Assembly: GCF_027947595.1 (NCBI RefSeq)
Contig: NZ_CP116257.1
Coordinates: 5,279,501 to 5,343,500 of the forward strand
DNA length: 64,000 nt
Direction of reading: 5' to 3'
Source of the DNA: Streptomyces lienomycini
GTDB taxonomy: Bacteria; Actinomycetota; Actinomycetes; Streptomycetales; Streptomycetaceae
This document shows positions 33,095 to 44,623 of the stretch, in pieces; position 1 is the stretch's first letter, and the number at the start of each line of letters is the position of its first letter. The position numbers were made by a program, and so were the translations under genes. The notes below the pieces were generated by a model that saw only the letters and a program-made list of their open reading frames with translations, did no database searches and was not told the DNA's origin.

Positions 33095-34377
33095 GTGAGC
33101 TTCCCGTCGACGAGCGTGGCCTTGCCCCGCAGCCACGTGTGCGTCACACGGCCCGGCAGCTCACGACCCTCGTAGGGGGTGTTGCGACTGCGCGAGGCGA
33201 AGCCCGCGGGGTCCACCTGGCCACGGTATGCCTCCTCGACGAGGGTGAGGTTGGCGGGCTCACCAGCCGAGACGGGGCGGCCGTGTCCGGTGGCCTGTCC
33301 GATCTGCGCGGGCTTGACGGACATGCGGTCGGCGACGCCGGCCCAGTCCAGCAGGCCCGTGTCCACCATGGTCTCCTGCACCACCGACAGCGCGGTCTCC
33401 AGGCCCACCATGCCCATGGCGGCGGCGGCCCACTCGCAGTCCTTGTCCTCGTGCGGGTGCGGGGCGTGGTCGGTGGCGACGATGTCGATCGTGCCGTCGG
33501 CGAGCGCCTCGCGCAGGGCCATCACGTCGCGCTCGGTGCGCAGCGGCGGGTTGACCTTGTAGACCGGGTTGTAGGACCGGACCAGTTCGTCGGTGAGGAG
33601 CAGGTGGTGCGGGGTGACCTCGGCGGTGACGTCGATGCCGCGGGACTTGGCCCAGCGGACGATCTCGACGGACCCCGCGGTCGACAGGTGGCAGATGTGG
33701 ACGCGGGAGCCGACGTGCTCGGCGAGCAGCACGTCGCGCGCGATGATCGACTCCTCGGCGACGGCGGGCCAGCCGCCGAGGCCCAGCTCTGCGGAGACGA
33801 CGCCCTCGTTCATCTGGGCGCCCTCGGTGAGCCGGGGCTCCTGGGCGTGCTGGGCGACGACGCCGCCGAAGGCCTTCACGTACTCCAGGGCGCGGCGCAT
33901 GATCACGGCGTCGTGGACGCACTTGCCGTCGTCGGAGAAGACGGTGACACCGGCCGCGGACTCGTGCATGGCGCCCAGCTCGGCCAGTTTGGCGCCCTCC
34001 AGGCCGACGGTGACGGCGCCGATGGGCTGCACGTCGCAGTAGCCGGACTCCTGGCCGAGCCGCCAGACCTGCTCGACGACGCCCGCGGTGTCGGCGACCG
34101 GGAAGGTGTTGGCCATGGCGAAGACGTTGGTGTAGCCGCCGCTCGCCGCGGCGCGGGTGCCGGTGAGGACGGTCTCGGAGTCCTCCCGGCCGGGCTCGCG
34201 CAGGTGGGTGTGGAGGTCGACCAGGCCCGGCAGCAGCACCTTGCCGTCGGCCTCGACGACCTCGGCGCCGTCGGCGGACAGGTTCCGGCCGACCGCCTCG
34301 ATGACGGTGCCGTCGATCAGTACGTCCTGGGGCTCGCCGCCGAGCACCTTCGCACCGCGGATCAGGGTCTTGCTCAT
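33091..34377 (-). CDS. pyrC: Dihydroorotase
   Basis: A 428-residue amidohydrolase of the class I type. Metal ligands are visible in [12 protein letters not shown] and [16 protein letters not shown]; the second-shell His is in [10 protein letters not shown]. It cyclises carbamoyl aspartate to dihydroorotate. It starts four bases after the pyrB stop, and its stop overlaps the membrane gene start. Length and context are normal. Confidence 0.97.
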   Translation of the reverse strand: MSKTLIRGAKVLGGEPQDVLIDGTVIEAVGRNLSADGAEVVEADGKVLLPGLVDLHTHLREPGREDSETVLTGTRAAASGGYTNVFAMANTFPVADTAGVVEQVWRLGQESGYCDVQPIGAVTVGLEGAKLAELGAMHESAAGVTVFSDDGKCVHDAVIMRRALEYVKAFGGVVAQHAQEPRLTEGAQMNEGVVSAELGLGGWPAVAEESIIARDVLLAEHVGSRVHICHLSTAGSVEIVRWAKSRGIDVTAEVTPHHLLLTDELVRSYNPVYKVNPPLRTERDVMALREALADGTIDIVATDHAPHPHEDKDCEWAAAAMGMVGLETALSVVQETMVDTGLLDWAGVADRMSVKPAQIGQATGHGRPVSAGEPANLTLVEEAYRGQVDPAGFASRSRNTPYEGRELPGRVTHTWLRGKATLVDGKLT

Positions 34378-34381
34378 CTGC

Positions 34382-35362
34382 TTACTTCTCCTCGGTGGAG
34401 CGGGCGTGGGACACGGCGGGCTCGTTGCCGCCGAGCAGCAGGTACAGGACGGCCATCCGGATGGAGACTCCGTTGGTGACCTGCTCGACGGCGGTGCAGC
34501 GGTCGGAGTCGGCGACCTCGGCGGTGATCTCCATGCCGCGGACCATCGGGCCGGGGTGCATCACGATGGCGTGGTCGGGCATCTTCGCCATGCGGTCGCC
34601 GTCGAGGCCGTAGCGGCGGGAGTACTCGCGCTCGGTGGGGAAGAACGCGGCGTTCATGCGTTCGCGCTGCACGCGCAGCAGCATCACCGCGTCGGACTTG
34701 GTCAGCGTGGAGTCGAGGTCGTAGGAGACCTCGCAGGGCCAGGTCTCGACGCCGACCGGCAGCAGGGTGGGCGGGGCGACGAGGGTGACCTCGGCGCCGA
34801 GGGTGTGCAGGAGGTCGACGTTGGAGCGGGCGACGCGGCTGTGCAGGATGTCGCCGACCAGGGTGACGCGGCGGCCGTCGAGGTCCTTGCCGAGGCCCGC
34901 GTCGGGGCCGACCAGGCGGCGGCGCATGGTGAAGGCGTCCAGGAGGGCCTGGGTGGGGTGCTGGTGGGTGCCGTCGCCCGCGTTGATGACGTGGGCGTCG
35001 ATCCAGCCGGAGGTGGCCAGGCGGTAGGGGGCGCCGGAGGCGCCGTGCCGGATGACGACGGCGTCGACGCCCATCGCCTCCAGGGTCTGGGCGGTGTCCT
35101 TGAGGGACTCGCCCTTGGAGACGCTGGATCCCTTGGCGGTGAAGTTGATGACGTCCGCGGACAGCCGTTTCTCGGCGGCCTCGAAGGAGATCCGGGTCCG
35201 GGTGGAGTCCTCGAAGAAGAGGTTGACGACGGTACGGCCGCGCAGGGTGGGCAGTTTCTTGATCGGCCGGTCGGCGACCCGGGCCATCTCCTCGGCGGTG
35301 TCGAGGATCAGGACGGCGTCGTCGCGGGTGAGGTCGGCGGCCGAGATGAGATGACGCTGCAT
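34382..35362 (-). CDS. pyrB: Aspartate carbamoyltransferase catalytic subunit
   Basis: A 326-residue enzyme joining carbamoyl phosphate to aspartate. The carbamoyl-phosphate motif is [12 protein letters not shown] (residues about 52-63), with [10 protein letters not shown] and MHPGPMVRG completing the active site. There is no pyrI gene nearby, so allosteric control by a regulatory subunit is not expected. pyrR lies 112 bases upstream and pyrC directly downstream. Confidence 0.97.
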   Translation of the reverse strand: MQRHLISAADLTRDDAVLILDTAEEMARVADRPIKKLPTLRGRTVVNLFFEDSTRTRISFEAAEKRLSADVINFTAKGSSVSKGESLKDTAQTLEAMGVDAVVIRHGASGAPYRLATSGWIDAHVINAGDGTHQHPTQALLDAFTMRRRLVGPDAGLGKDLDGRRVTLVGDILHSRVARSNVDLLHTLGAEVTLVAPPTLLPVGVETWPCEVSYDLDSTLTKSDAVMLLRVQRERMNAAFFPTEREYSRRYGLDGDRMAKMPDHAIVMHPGPMVRGMEITAEVADSDRCTAVEQVTNGVSIRMAVLYLLLGGNEPAVSHARSTEEK

Positions 35363-35474
35363 CTGTCAGGCTCCGTAGGGCGATTCATGCGGAAGAGCGG
35401 GATAATTCGGGCGGCCGGGCGTGCGCGCGGGCACACCGAGCGGACGTACGGCACGGCTGCGCGTACGCGGAGTG

Positions 35475-36122
<648 letters not shown>

Positions 36123-36286
36123 GGACCTTAAAGGACGTCGGATATGCGCCACCTACCGTAGCAGGCTCGCGGCGCCGCCCCGTGACCCCCCTGGCGCTCC
36201 CTCGCCACCCCTCTGCCGCACTCGTGTCACCCGTCCGGAGCAACGGAGGGCGGATATCACGGAAGAGTCGGTGCGGACCATTCGGC

Positions 36287-36316
36287 TTGACGCAGCAGAG
36301 TAACGCTGCGTAACCT
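36287..36316 (+). promoter_or_regulatory. bldD promoter
   Basis: TTGACG at 36287-36292 and TAACCT at 36311-36316 are 18 bases apart, giving a start near 36323 and a leader of about 60 bases. A BldD box covers the -10. Confidence 0.6.
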
Positions 36317-36329
36317 CACAGTGAGTTAC
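36300..36329 (+). promoter_or_regulatory. Two adjacent BldD boxes (autoregulatory operator)
   Basis: 36300-36314 reads GTTACGCAGCGTTAC on the minus strand, matching the BldD consensus (nTnACnCWGnGTnAn) at every fixed position. 36315-36329, CTCACAGTGAGTTAC, matches all fixed positions but one. They abut and overlap the -10 region. Confidence 0.8.
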
Positions 36330-36385
36330 CAGCCGCGCGGCCGACAACACAGCCTGCCGCGTCGACACCTTGTCCGGGGAGCCAT

Positions 36386-36889
36386 ATGTCCAGCGAATAC
36401 GCCAAACAGCTCGGGGCCAAGCTCCGGGCCATCCGCACCCAGCAGGGCCTTTCCCTCCACGGTGTCGAGGAGAAGTCCCAGGGCCGCTGGAAGGCCGTGG
36501 TGGTGGGTTCGTACGAGCGCGGCGACCGTGCCGTGACCGTGCAGCGCCTCGCCGAGCTGGCGGACTTCTACGGCGTCCCCGTGCAGGAGCTGCTGCCGGG
36601 CACCACCCCGGGCGGTGCCGCCGAGCCGCCGCCGAAGCTGGTCCTGGACCTGGAGCGGCTGGCCACCGTGCCGGCCGAGAAGGCGGGCCCGCTCCAGCGG
36701 TATGCGGCGACGATCCAGTCGCAGCGCGGTGACTACAACGGCAAGGTGCTCTCGATCCGCCAGGACGACCTGCGCACACTCGCCGTCATCTACGACCAGT
36801 CGCCCTCGGTCCTCACCGAGCAGCTGATCAGCTGGGGTGTCCTGGACGCGGACGCGCGTCGCGCGGTGGCGTCCCACGAGGAGCTCTGA
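36386..36889 (+). CDS. bldD: Developmental master regulator BldD
   Basis: A 167-residue protein, the BldD length. The N-terminal helix-turn-helix (residues 5-72, KLRAIRTQQGLSLHGVEEKS) binds DNA. The C-terminal domain carries the c-di-GMP signature RGD at 114-116, eight residues, then RQDD at 125-128. A tetramer of c-di-GMP bridges two subunits and lets BldD repress sporulation genes during vegetative growth. Its own promoter holds two BldD boxes, so autorepression is expected. It is divergent from pyrR and convergent with nusB. Confidence 0.98.
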   Translation: MSSEYAKQLGAKLRAIRTQQGLSLHGVEEKSQGRWKAVVVGSYERGDRAVTVQRLAELADFYGVPVQELLPGTTPGGAAEPPPKLVLDLERLATVPAEKAGPLQRYAATIQSQRGDYNGKVLSIRQDDLRTLAVIYDQSPSVLTEQLISWGVLDADARRAVASHEEL

Positions 36890-36915
36890 CCTCCGGCAGC
36901 CCCAGCAGAAACGTG

Positions 36916-36966
36916 CCGCCGGGGTGGCCTGAACCTTTCGGTTCCGGCCACCCCGGCGGTTTCTTG
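36916..36966. terminator. Terminator between bldD and nusB
   Basis: CCGCCGGGGTGGCC (36916-36929) pairs with GGCCACCCCGGCGG (36946-36959), with an inner GAACC/GGTTC stem. TTTCTTG follows on the plus strand, making it a good bldD terminator; it may also serve nusB. Confidence 0.88.
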
Positions 36967-36997
36967 CGTGGGTGCGGCGCGGGCGGGGCTCGTGGAG

Positions 36998-37426
36998 CTA
37001 CTCCCGGCGCAGCGAGGGCTTCAGGTCCTTCAGCCGGCCGAGGAGGCCGTTGACGAACGCGGGCGAGTCGTCCGTGGAGAACTCCTTCGCCAGCTGCACC
37101 ATCTCGTCCAGGACGACGGCGTCCGGGGTCGCGTCGACCCAGATCAGCTCGTAGGCACCCAGGCGCAGGATGTTGCGGTCGACGACCGGCATCCGGTCGA
37201 GCGTCCAGTCGACCGAGTACTGCCCGATCAGCTCGTCGATGCGTGCGGCACGCACGGCGTAGCCCTCGACCAGCTCCATCGTGTACTCGCTCACCGGCGG
37301 CTGCCGGGTGTCGGACCGGGAGTGCCGGACCCAGTCGGCGAGCACCGTCAGGACGTCGGCGCCGCGCTGGTCGCCCTCGAAGAGGATCTGGAAGGCGCGC
37401 TTGCGGGCCGTGTTGCGAGCAGCCAC
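36998..37426 (-). CDS. nusB: Transcription antitermination factor NusB
   Basis: A 142-residue all-helical protein. The N-terminus AARNTARKRAFQILFEGDQRG and the region ILRLGAYELIW are NusB hallmarks. With NusE (S10) it binds boxA RNA and supports rRNA antitermination. It starts two bases after the efp stop, giving an efp-nusB operon that is standard in actinobacteria, and ends near the bldD terminator. Confidence 0.96.
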   Translation of the reverse strand: MAARNTARKRAFQILFEGDQRGADVLTVLADWVRHSRSDTRQPPVSEYTMELVEGYAVRAARIDELIGQYSVDWTLDRMPVVDRNILRLGAYELIWVDATPDAVVLDEMVQLAKEFSTDDSPAFVNGLLGRLKDLKPSLRRE

Positions 37427-37428
37427 GG

Positions 37429-37995
37429 TTAGCTGTTCACCCGGCCGAGGTAGTCGCTCGTACGGGTGTCGACCTTGATCTTCTCACCGGTGGTGATGAA
37501 GAGCGGGACGTTGATCTGGTGACCGGTCTCCAGGGTGGCGGGCTTGGTGCCGCCGGTGGAGCGGTCGCCCTGGACGCCCGGCTCGGTCTCCTTGACGACC
37601 AGCTCGACGGCGGCGGGCAGCTCGACGAAGAGCACCTCGCCCTCGTGCTGCGCGACGGTGGCCTCGAAGCCCTCGATCAGGAAGTTGGCGGCGTCGCCGA
37701 CGACCTTGCGGTCGATCATCAGCTGGTCGTACGTCTCCATGTCCATGAAGACGAAGTAGTCGCCGTCCATGTACGAGAACTGCATGTCACGCTTGTCGAC
37801 AGTGGCCGTCTCGACCTTGACGCCGGCGTTGAAGGTCTTGTCGACCACCTTGCCGGAAAGCACGTTCTTGAGCTTGGTACGCACGAAGGCCGGGCCCTTG
37901 CCGGGCTTGACGTGCTGGAACTCGACGACGGACCAGAGCTGGCCGCCTTCGAGCTTGAGCACCAGGCCGTTCTTGAGGTCGTTCGTGGAAGCCAC
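37429..37995 (-). CDS. efp: Translation elongation factor P
   Basis: A 188-residue, three-barrel protein that relieves stalling at polyproline. GTG at 37995 is supported by AGGAGA upstream. The tip loop is [12 protein letters not shown], with Lys in the Pro-Gly-Lys-Gly-Pro setting known from actinobacterial EF-P reported to work without modification. The C-terminal signature includes [22 protein letters not shown]. No EpmA, EarP or YmfI-like modifier is in the window. It is followed by nusB. Confidence 0.96.
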   Translation of the reverse strand: MASTNDLKNGLVLKLEGGQLWSVVEFQHVKPGKGPAFVRTKLKNVLSGKVVDKTFNAGVKVETATVDKRDMQFSYMDGDYFVFMDMETYDQLMIDRKVVGDAANFLIEGFEATVAQHEGEVLFVELPAAVELVVKETEPGVQGDRSTGGTKPATLETGHQINVPLFITTGEKIKVDTRTSDYLGRVNS

Positions 37996-38059
37996 GGTTT
38001 GGGAATCTCCTGGACTGGACTGACGTGGACGACCTCGGGGTTGCGCGCACAGCGCGAGG

Positions 38060-39166
38060 CTAGAGCGCGAGCAGCTCCTTGGTCGTGATGGTGAGTAGCT
38101 CGGGTCCGCCGTCCGCCTCGGGGCGCACGACGAGCGTGTCATCGATCCGGACCCCGCCCCGGCCCGGGAGGTGGACCCCCGGTTCGACGGTGACCGGCAC
38201 ACAAGCGTCCAGTTTACCCATGGCCGCGGGGGCCAACTGCGGGTCCTCGTCGATTTCCAGTCCGACACCGTGACCGGTGAGTGCGGGAAGGTTCTCCGCG
38301 TACCCCGCGCAGTCCAGTGGCTGGCGGGCGGCGCGGTCCACATCTCGGCAGGCGGCGCCGGGTGCGAGGGCCTCGCGTCCGGCGCGCTGGGCGGAGAAGA
38401 CGAGGTCGTACAGCTCGATCTGCCAGTCGGCCGGTGAGGTGCCGATCACGAACGTACGGCCGATCTCGCAGCGGTAGCCGCGGTAGGTCGCGCCCAGGCA
38501 CACGGAGAGGAAGTCGCCCTCCTCCACGCGCCGGTCGGTGGGCCGGTGGCCGCGGCGGCCCGAGTTCGGGCCGGTGCCGACGGACGTCGGGAAGGCGGGA
38601 CCGTCGGCTCCGTGGTCGACGAGGCGGCGTTCCAGCTCCAGGGCGAGATGCCGCTCGGTGCGGCCGACCAGGATGGACTCCAGGAGTTCCCCGAGGGCCT
38701 GGTCGGCGATCTCGGCGCCGATGCGCAGGCAGGAGATCTCCTCCTCGTCCTTGACCACCCGGAGCTGCTCGACGGCCTGTCCGAGGTCGGTCAGGCGCAG
38801 TCGGGGCGCGACCGAGCGCATGGAGCGGTGCCGGACCACGGTGAGGTGGTGGTCCTCCGCGGCGAGGGACTCGGCGCCCTGCTCCGCGGCGAGGCCGGTG
38901 GCCGCGACGGCCGGATCGCCGCCGGGTCCGGGCAGCGTGCGTACCGGAAGGGACTCGTCGGGCCGGCCCACGGTCGGCCGGTCGTCCGGCGGGCCCGAGC
39001 AGACCAGCAGGTCCTCGGTCCTGCCGAGCAGCAGGACGGCGCCGTGCGGGGCGGCGCCCGCGAGATAGCGCACGTTGGCGGGCCGGGAGACGAGCGCCGC
39101 CGCGCTGCCGCCCGCGTTGCAGCGTTCCCGTAGGCGCGTCCGGCGGGCCGCGTACACCTCTGACAT
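38060..39166 (-). CDS. M24 aminopeptidase (Xaa-Pro peptidase family)
   Basis: A 368-residue protein with an N-terminal creatinase-like domain (residues 1-130) and a C-terminal pita-bread M24 domain. The expected metal-ligand surroundings are [29 protein letters not shown] and [20 protein letters not shown]. The first ligand Asp is replaced here (CLGATYRGY where family members have an Asp), so metal binding may be altered. It is upstream of efp by 64 bases, the frequent pepQ-efp-nusB arrangement; a role in Pro-peptide turnover is only inferred. Confidence 0.85.
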   Translation of the reverse strand: MSEVYAARRTRLRERCNAGGSAAALVSRPANVRYLAGAAPHGAVLLLGRTEDLLVCSGPPDDRPTVGRPDESLPVRTLPGPGGDPAVAATGLAAEQGAESLAAEDHHLTVVRHRSMRSVAPRLRLTDLGQAVEQLRVVKDEEEISCLRIGAEIADQALGELLESILVGRTERHLALELERRLVDHGADGPAFPTSVGTGPNSGRRGHRPTDRRVEEGDFLSVCLGATYRGYRCEIGRTFVIGTSPADWQIELYDLVFSAQRAGREALAPGAACRDVDRAARQPLDCAGYAENLPALTGHGVGLEIDEDPQLAPAAMGKLDACVPVTVEPGVHLPGRGGVRIDDTLVVRPEADGGPELLTITTKELLAL

Positions 39167-39251
39167 GAGCCGAGCGTATGGCTCCGCCGGGGGGTGCGCC
39201 GCTCGGGTGGGCCGAGTGGGCGGGGCGGGGATGCCGTGGTGCGCCTAATGG

Positions 39252-39332
39252 GTCGGGGCTTGTCGTTGTCTGGCGCCTGACCGCCGGTGGGGGTCGTTCG
39301 CGCAGTTCCCCGCGCCTCTTGAGGGGCGCTTC
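39252..39332. repeat. Streptomyces interspersed repeat (CGCGCAGTTCCCCGCGCC type)
   Basis: The noncoding sequence from CTTGTCGTTGTCTGGCGCCTG to GAGGGGCGC contains TCGCGCAGTTCCCCGCGCC followed by a short stem (GCGCCTC...GGGGCGC). From recall this motif recurs between genes in many Streptomyces genomes. It is 15 bases after the kinase-like gene ends. Confidence 0.6.
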
Positions 39333-39345
39333 CGCTTACCGGTGC

Positions 39346-40230
39346 CTACCAGTTCGGCGGGCTGGCTATCGAGCGGGAGAGGACCTCGTTCAGGAGGTGG
39401 GCGGTTTCCGGGACGTCGAGTTGGGAGTTGTCGATGATGGGGAGGCCCGAGCCGTACCAGCCGGCCATGCGGCCGTGGATGCGGGCGACCTCCTCGTCGG
39501 TGAGGCGCCGGTTGCCGCTGCGCTCGGCGTTGCGCTCCAGGACGATGTCGAGGCCCGGCAGCAGGACCACCGGCAGCAGACCGGGGCCGACGTGCCGCTT
39601 CCAGCCGCCGAGGCCGACGACCGGGCGGTCCGGGAAGACCGCGTCGTCGAGGATGCAGGAGATGCCGTTGGCGAGGAAGTTGCGGGCGGAGAAGCCGCAG
39701 GTGCGGCGGGCGAGGCGGTACTGGGCCTCCGAGTGTTCGTTCCACCCGGTCTGGGGGTCGGCGAAGCCGGAGCGGACCCATTCGCGGACGTCGTCGAGGC
39801 TGATGTGCGCGGTGGGGACCCGCCGGTGCTCCGCCCAGTACTTGGCGACGCTGGTCTTGCCGGCTCCCGCGGGGCCGATGAGCAGCACCGCGAGGGTGGT
39901 CGTGGTGGGGTCGGGTGCGGCGGCGGTGGCCGGGGGCAGGCTGGGCACGGCCACCGGGCCGCCGGGGGGCAGCCGCACATGACCGGTGGTGTCCGGCGCG
40001 GGCGGGGCGGGAGCCGGCTGGTGCGGGCCCGGACCCGGATGGGGCGCGGGGGCCTGCTGCGGTGCCACGGGATGCGGGGCCCGCAGCGGATACCCGGGAG
40101 CCGGGGGCGGCGGCACGGGAGCGGGTCCCTGGTGCGGACCGGGGTGGTGTGCCGCCGGGGACCAGCCGGCGGCCGGTCCGTGCCCCGGCTGGTGGGGCGG
40201 CGGCAGCGGAGAACCCACTGGGTGCTGCAT
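39346..40230 (-). CDS. P-loop kinase-like ATPase with Pro-rich N-terminus
   Basis: A 294-residue protein. Residues 1-110 are Pro/His/Ala-rich and look disordered. The rest is a P-loop phosphotransferase: Walker A LIGPAGAGKTSVAKYW near residue 117, SLDDVREWVRSGF (a substrate-binding Asp pair as in polynucleotide- and zeta-type kinases), and a lid region LERNAERSGNRRLTDEEVARIHGRMAGW. The lid LERN-x-R pattern resembles AAA_33 kinases. Substrate unknown; a free antitoxin partner is not visible. It is a single gene between pepQ and aroB. Confidence 0.75.
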   Translation of the reverse strand: MQHPVGSPLPPPHQPGHGPAAGWSPAAHHPGPHQGPAPVPPPPAPGYPLRAPHPVAPQQAPAPHPGPGPHQPAPAPPAPDTTGHVRLPPGGPVAVPSLPPATAAAPDPTTTTLAVLLIGPAGAGKTSVAKYWAEHRRVPTAHISLDDVREWVRSGFADPQTGWNEHSEAQYRLARRTCGFSARNFLANGISCILDDAVFPDRPVVGLGGWKRHVGPGLLPVVLLPGLDIVLERNAERSGNRRLTDEEVARIHGRMAGWYGSGLPIIDNSQLDVPETAHLLNEVLSRSIASPPNW

Positions 40231-40340
40231 CCGGTGCCACTCCGTCTCGTACAGGCGATGGGCGCTGACGGCGGGTGGGGGAACACCCGCGTGCCCCCAC
40301 AGCCTAGAAGGTGCTGGGGGACCCCCGTCCGAACGGTACC

Positions 40341-40374
40341 GCCCCCGGCCGTCGTTTGGTGAACGGCCGGGGGC
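40341..40374 (-). terminator. Terminator after the aroKB gene
   Basis: GCCCCCGGCCGT (40341-40352) pairs with ACGGCCGGGGGC (40363-40374) around a ten-base loop, 54 bases after the aroB stop. Confidence 0.85.
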
Positions 40375-40428
40375 GCCCCGAAGTGCCCGTCCGGCAGGGC
40401 GAATCGGACGGAAGGCCGCAGCCGGGTA

Positions 40429-43428
<3,000 letters not shown>

Positions 43429-43749
43429 TCAGGCGGCGCCGTCGCCCGGCCCCCGCGCGGGTGCGTAGGAGCCCAGGAAGTCGGCGCCGCTCTCCTGCCG
43501 CCGCCGCGGTGCGTAGGGGCCGAGGAAGTCGGCGCCGCTCTGTCCCGGCTGGGCCGGCCCGGGCGCGGGCGGGCCCGTCCGCATCGCGCGCCGCCGGGCG
43601 ACCCGGCGCTTCAGCCCGAGCATCCAGCTCGCGAGGACGGCGAGCACGATCAGCGCGAGTACCGTGAGCTGCACCCAGTCCGGCAGGAAGCCCAGGGCGG
43701 CCTCGAAGATCTGGCTCTTGGCGGAGGCCAGCGGCACGCCTGTGTCCAT
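43429..43749 (-). CDS. Small membrane protein with duplicated SGADFLG-YAP motif
   Basis: A 106-residue protein. A hydrophobic segment spans about residues 23-45 (DWVQLTVLALIVLAVLASWMLG), followed by an Arg-rich patch (LKRRVARRRAMR) placing the tail in the cytoplasm. The Pro/Gly-rich tail contains SGADFLGPYAP and SGADFLGSYAP, separated by six residues. No known domain. It sits between aroE and aroC in their direction of transcription, but a link to aromatic synthesis is only positional. Confidence 0.75.
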   Translation of the reverse strand: MDTGVPLASAKSQIFEAALGFLPDWVQLTVLALIVLAVLASWMLGLKRRVARRRAMRTGPPAPGPAQPGQSGADFLGPYAPRRRQESGADFLGSYAPARGPGDGAA

Positions 43750-43795
43750 GGGTCGTCTTCCCTCCCGTCCCGCCCCCTGCGGAACCGGTCAGACC

Positions 43796-44623
43796 CTAGC
43801 GGTCCGCGAGCGCGCGCTCCCCCGCTTCTCGCATCGCGGCCAGCGGGGCCGGAGCCCGGCCGGTCATCTGCTCCACCTGGAGCACCGCCTGGTGGAGCAG
43901 CAGGTCGAGGCCGCCGACCACGGCTCCGCCGTACGCCGACCAGCGGGCGGCGAGCGCGGTGGGCCAGGGTTCGTAGAGCACGTCGAAGAGGGTCGTCGGC
44001 GTCTCCGGAACGGCGGCGGCGAGGGCGTCGGTGGTTCCGGCCGGGGTGGTGGCCACGACCAGCGGGGCACGCAGCGCCTGCTCGGCGTCCGCCCAGTCGG
44101 CGATGCGCACCTCGACGTCGAGCCGCTGCGCCCAGCCCCGCATCTCGGCGGCACGCGCGGCGCTGCGGACGTACACGGTGACCTCGCCGGTACAGATCCG
44201 GGCCAGGGCGGCGAGCGCGGAGGACGCGGTGGCGCCGGCGCCGAGGACCGCGGCGGTCTCGACCTTCTCGACGCCGTGTTCGCGCAGGGCGGCGACCATA
44301 CCGGGGATGTCCGTGTTGTCGCCGGTGCGGCGGCCGTCCTCGGTGAGGACGACCGTGTTCACCGCGTCCACGGAGGCCGCGGTGTCGCTGACCGAGTCGA
44401 GCAGCGGGATGACCGCCCGCTTGAGCGGCATGGTCAGCGACAGCCCGGCCCATTCGGGCCCCAGCTCCGCGAAGAAGCCGGGCAGCGCGGCCTCGTCGAC
44501 GTCGAACCGGTCATACGTCCACTGCGCCAGGCCCAGCTCGGCGTAGGCGGCGCGGTGCAGCGCCGGGGAGAGGGAGTGGGCGATGGGAGAGCCGAGAACG
44601 GCGGCTCGGCGGGGTGCGGACAT
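43796..44623 (-). CDS. aroE: Shikimate dehydrogenase
   Basis: A 275-residue NADP enzyme. Shikimate-binding residues lie in LGSPIAHSLSPALHRAAYAELG and SLTMPLKRAVIP (Lys), with GDNTDIPG. The nucleotide-binding loop is VLGAGATASSALAAL. It reduces 3-dehydroshikimate. The ATG overlaps the mltG stop by one base. Together with aroC and aroKB nearby, four shikimate steps are covered here. Confidence 0.96.
   Translation of the reverse strand: MSAPRRAAVLGSPIAHSLSPALHRAAYAELGLAQWTYDRFDVDEAALPGFFAELGPEWAGLSLTMPLKRAVIPLLDSVSDTAASVDAVNTVVLTEDGRRTGDNTDIPGMVAALREHGVEKVETAAVLGAGATASSALAALARICTGEVTVYVRSAARAAEMRGWAQRLDVEVRIADWADAEQALRAPLVVATTPAGTTDALAAAVPETPTTLFDVLYEPWPTALAARWSAYGGAVVGGLDLLLHQAVLQVEQMTGRAPAPLAAMREAGERALADR

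Noticed and set aside
39346..40230. Zeta-type toxin of a toxin-antitoxin pair
   Set aside because: No small antitoxin gene lies upstream or downstream, and the protein has a long disordered leader not seen in zeta toxins.
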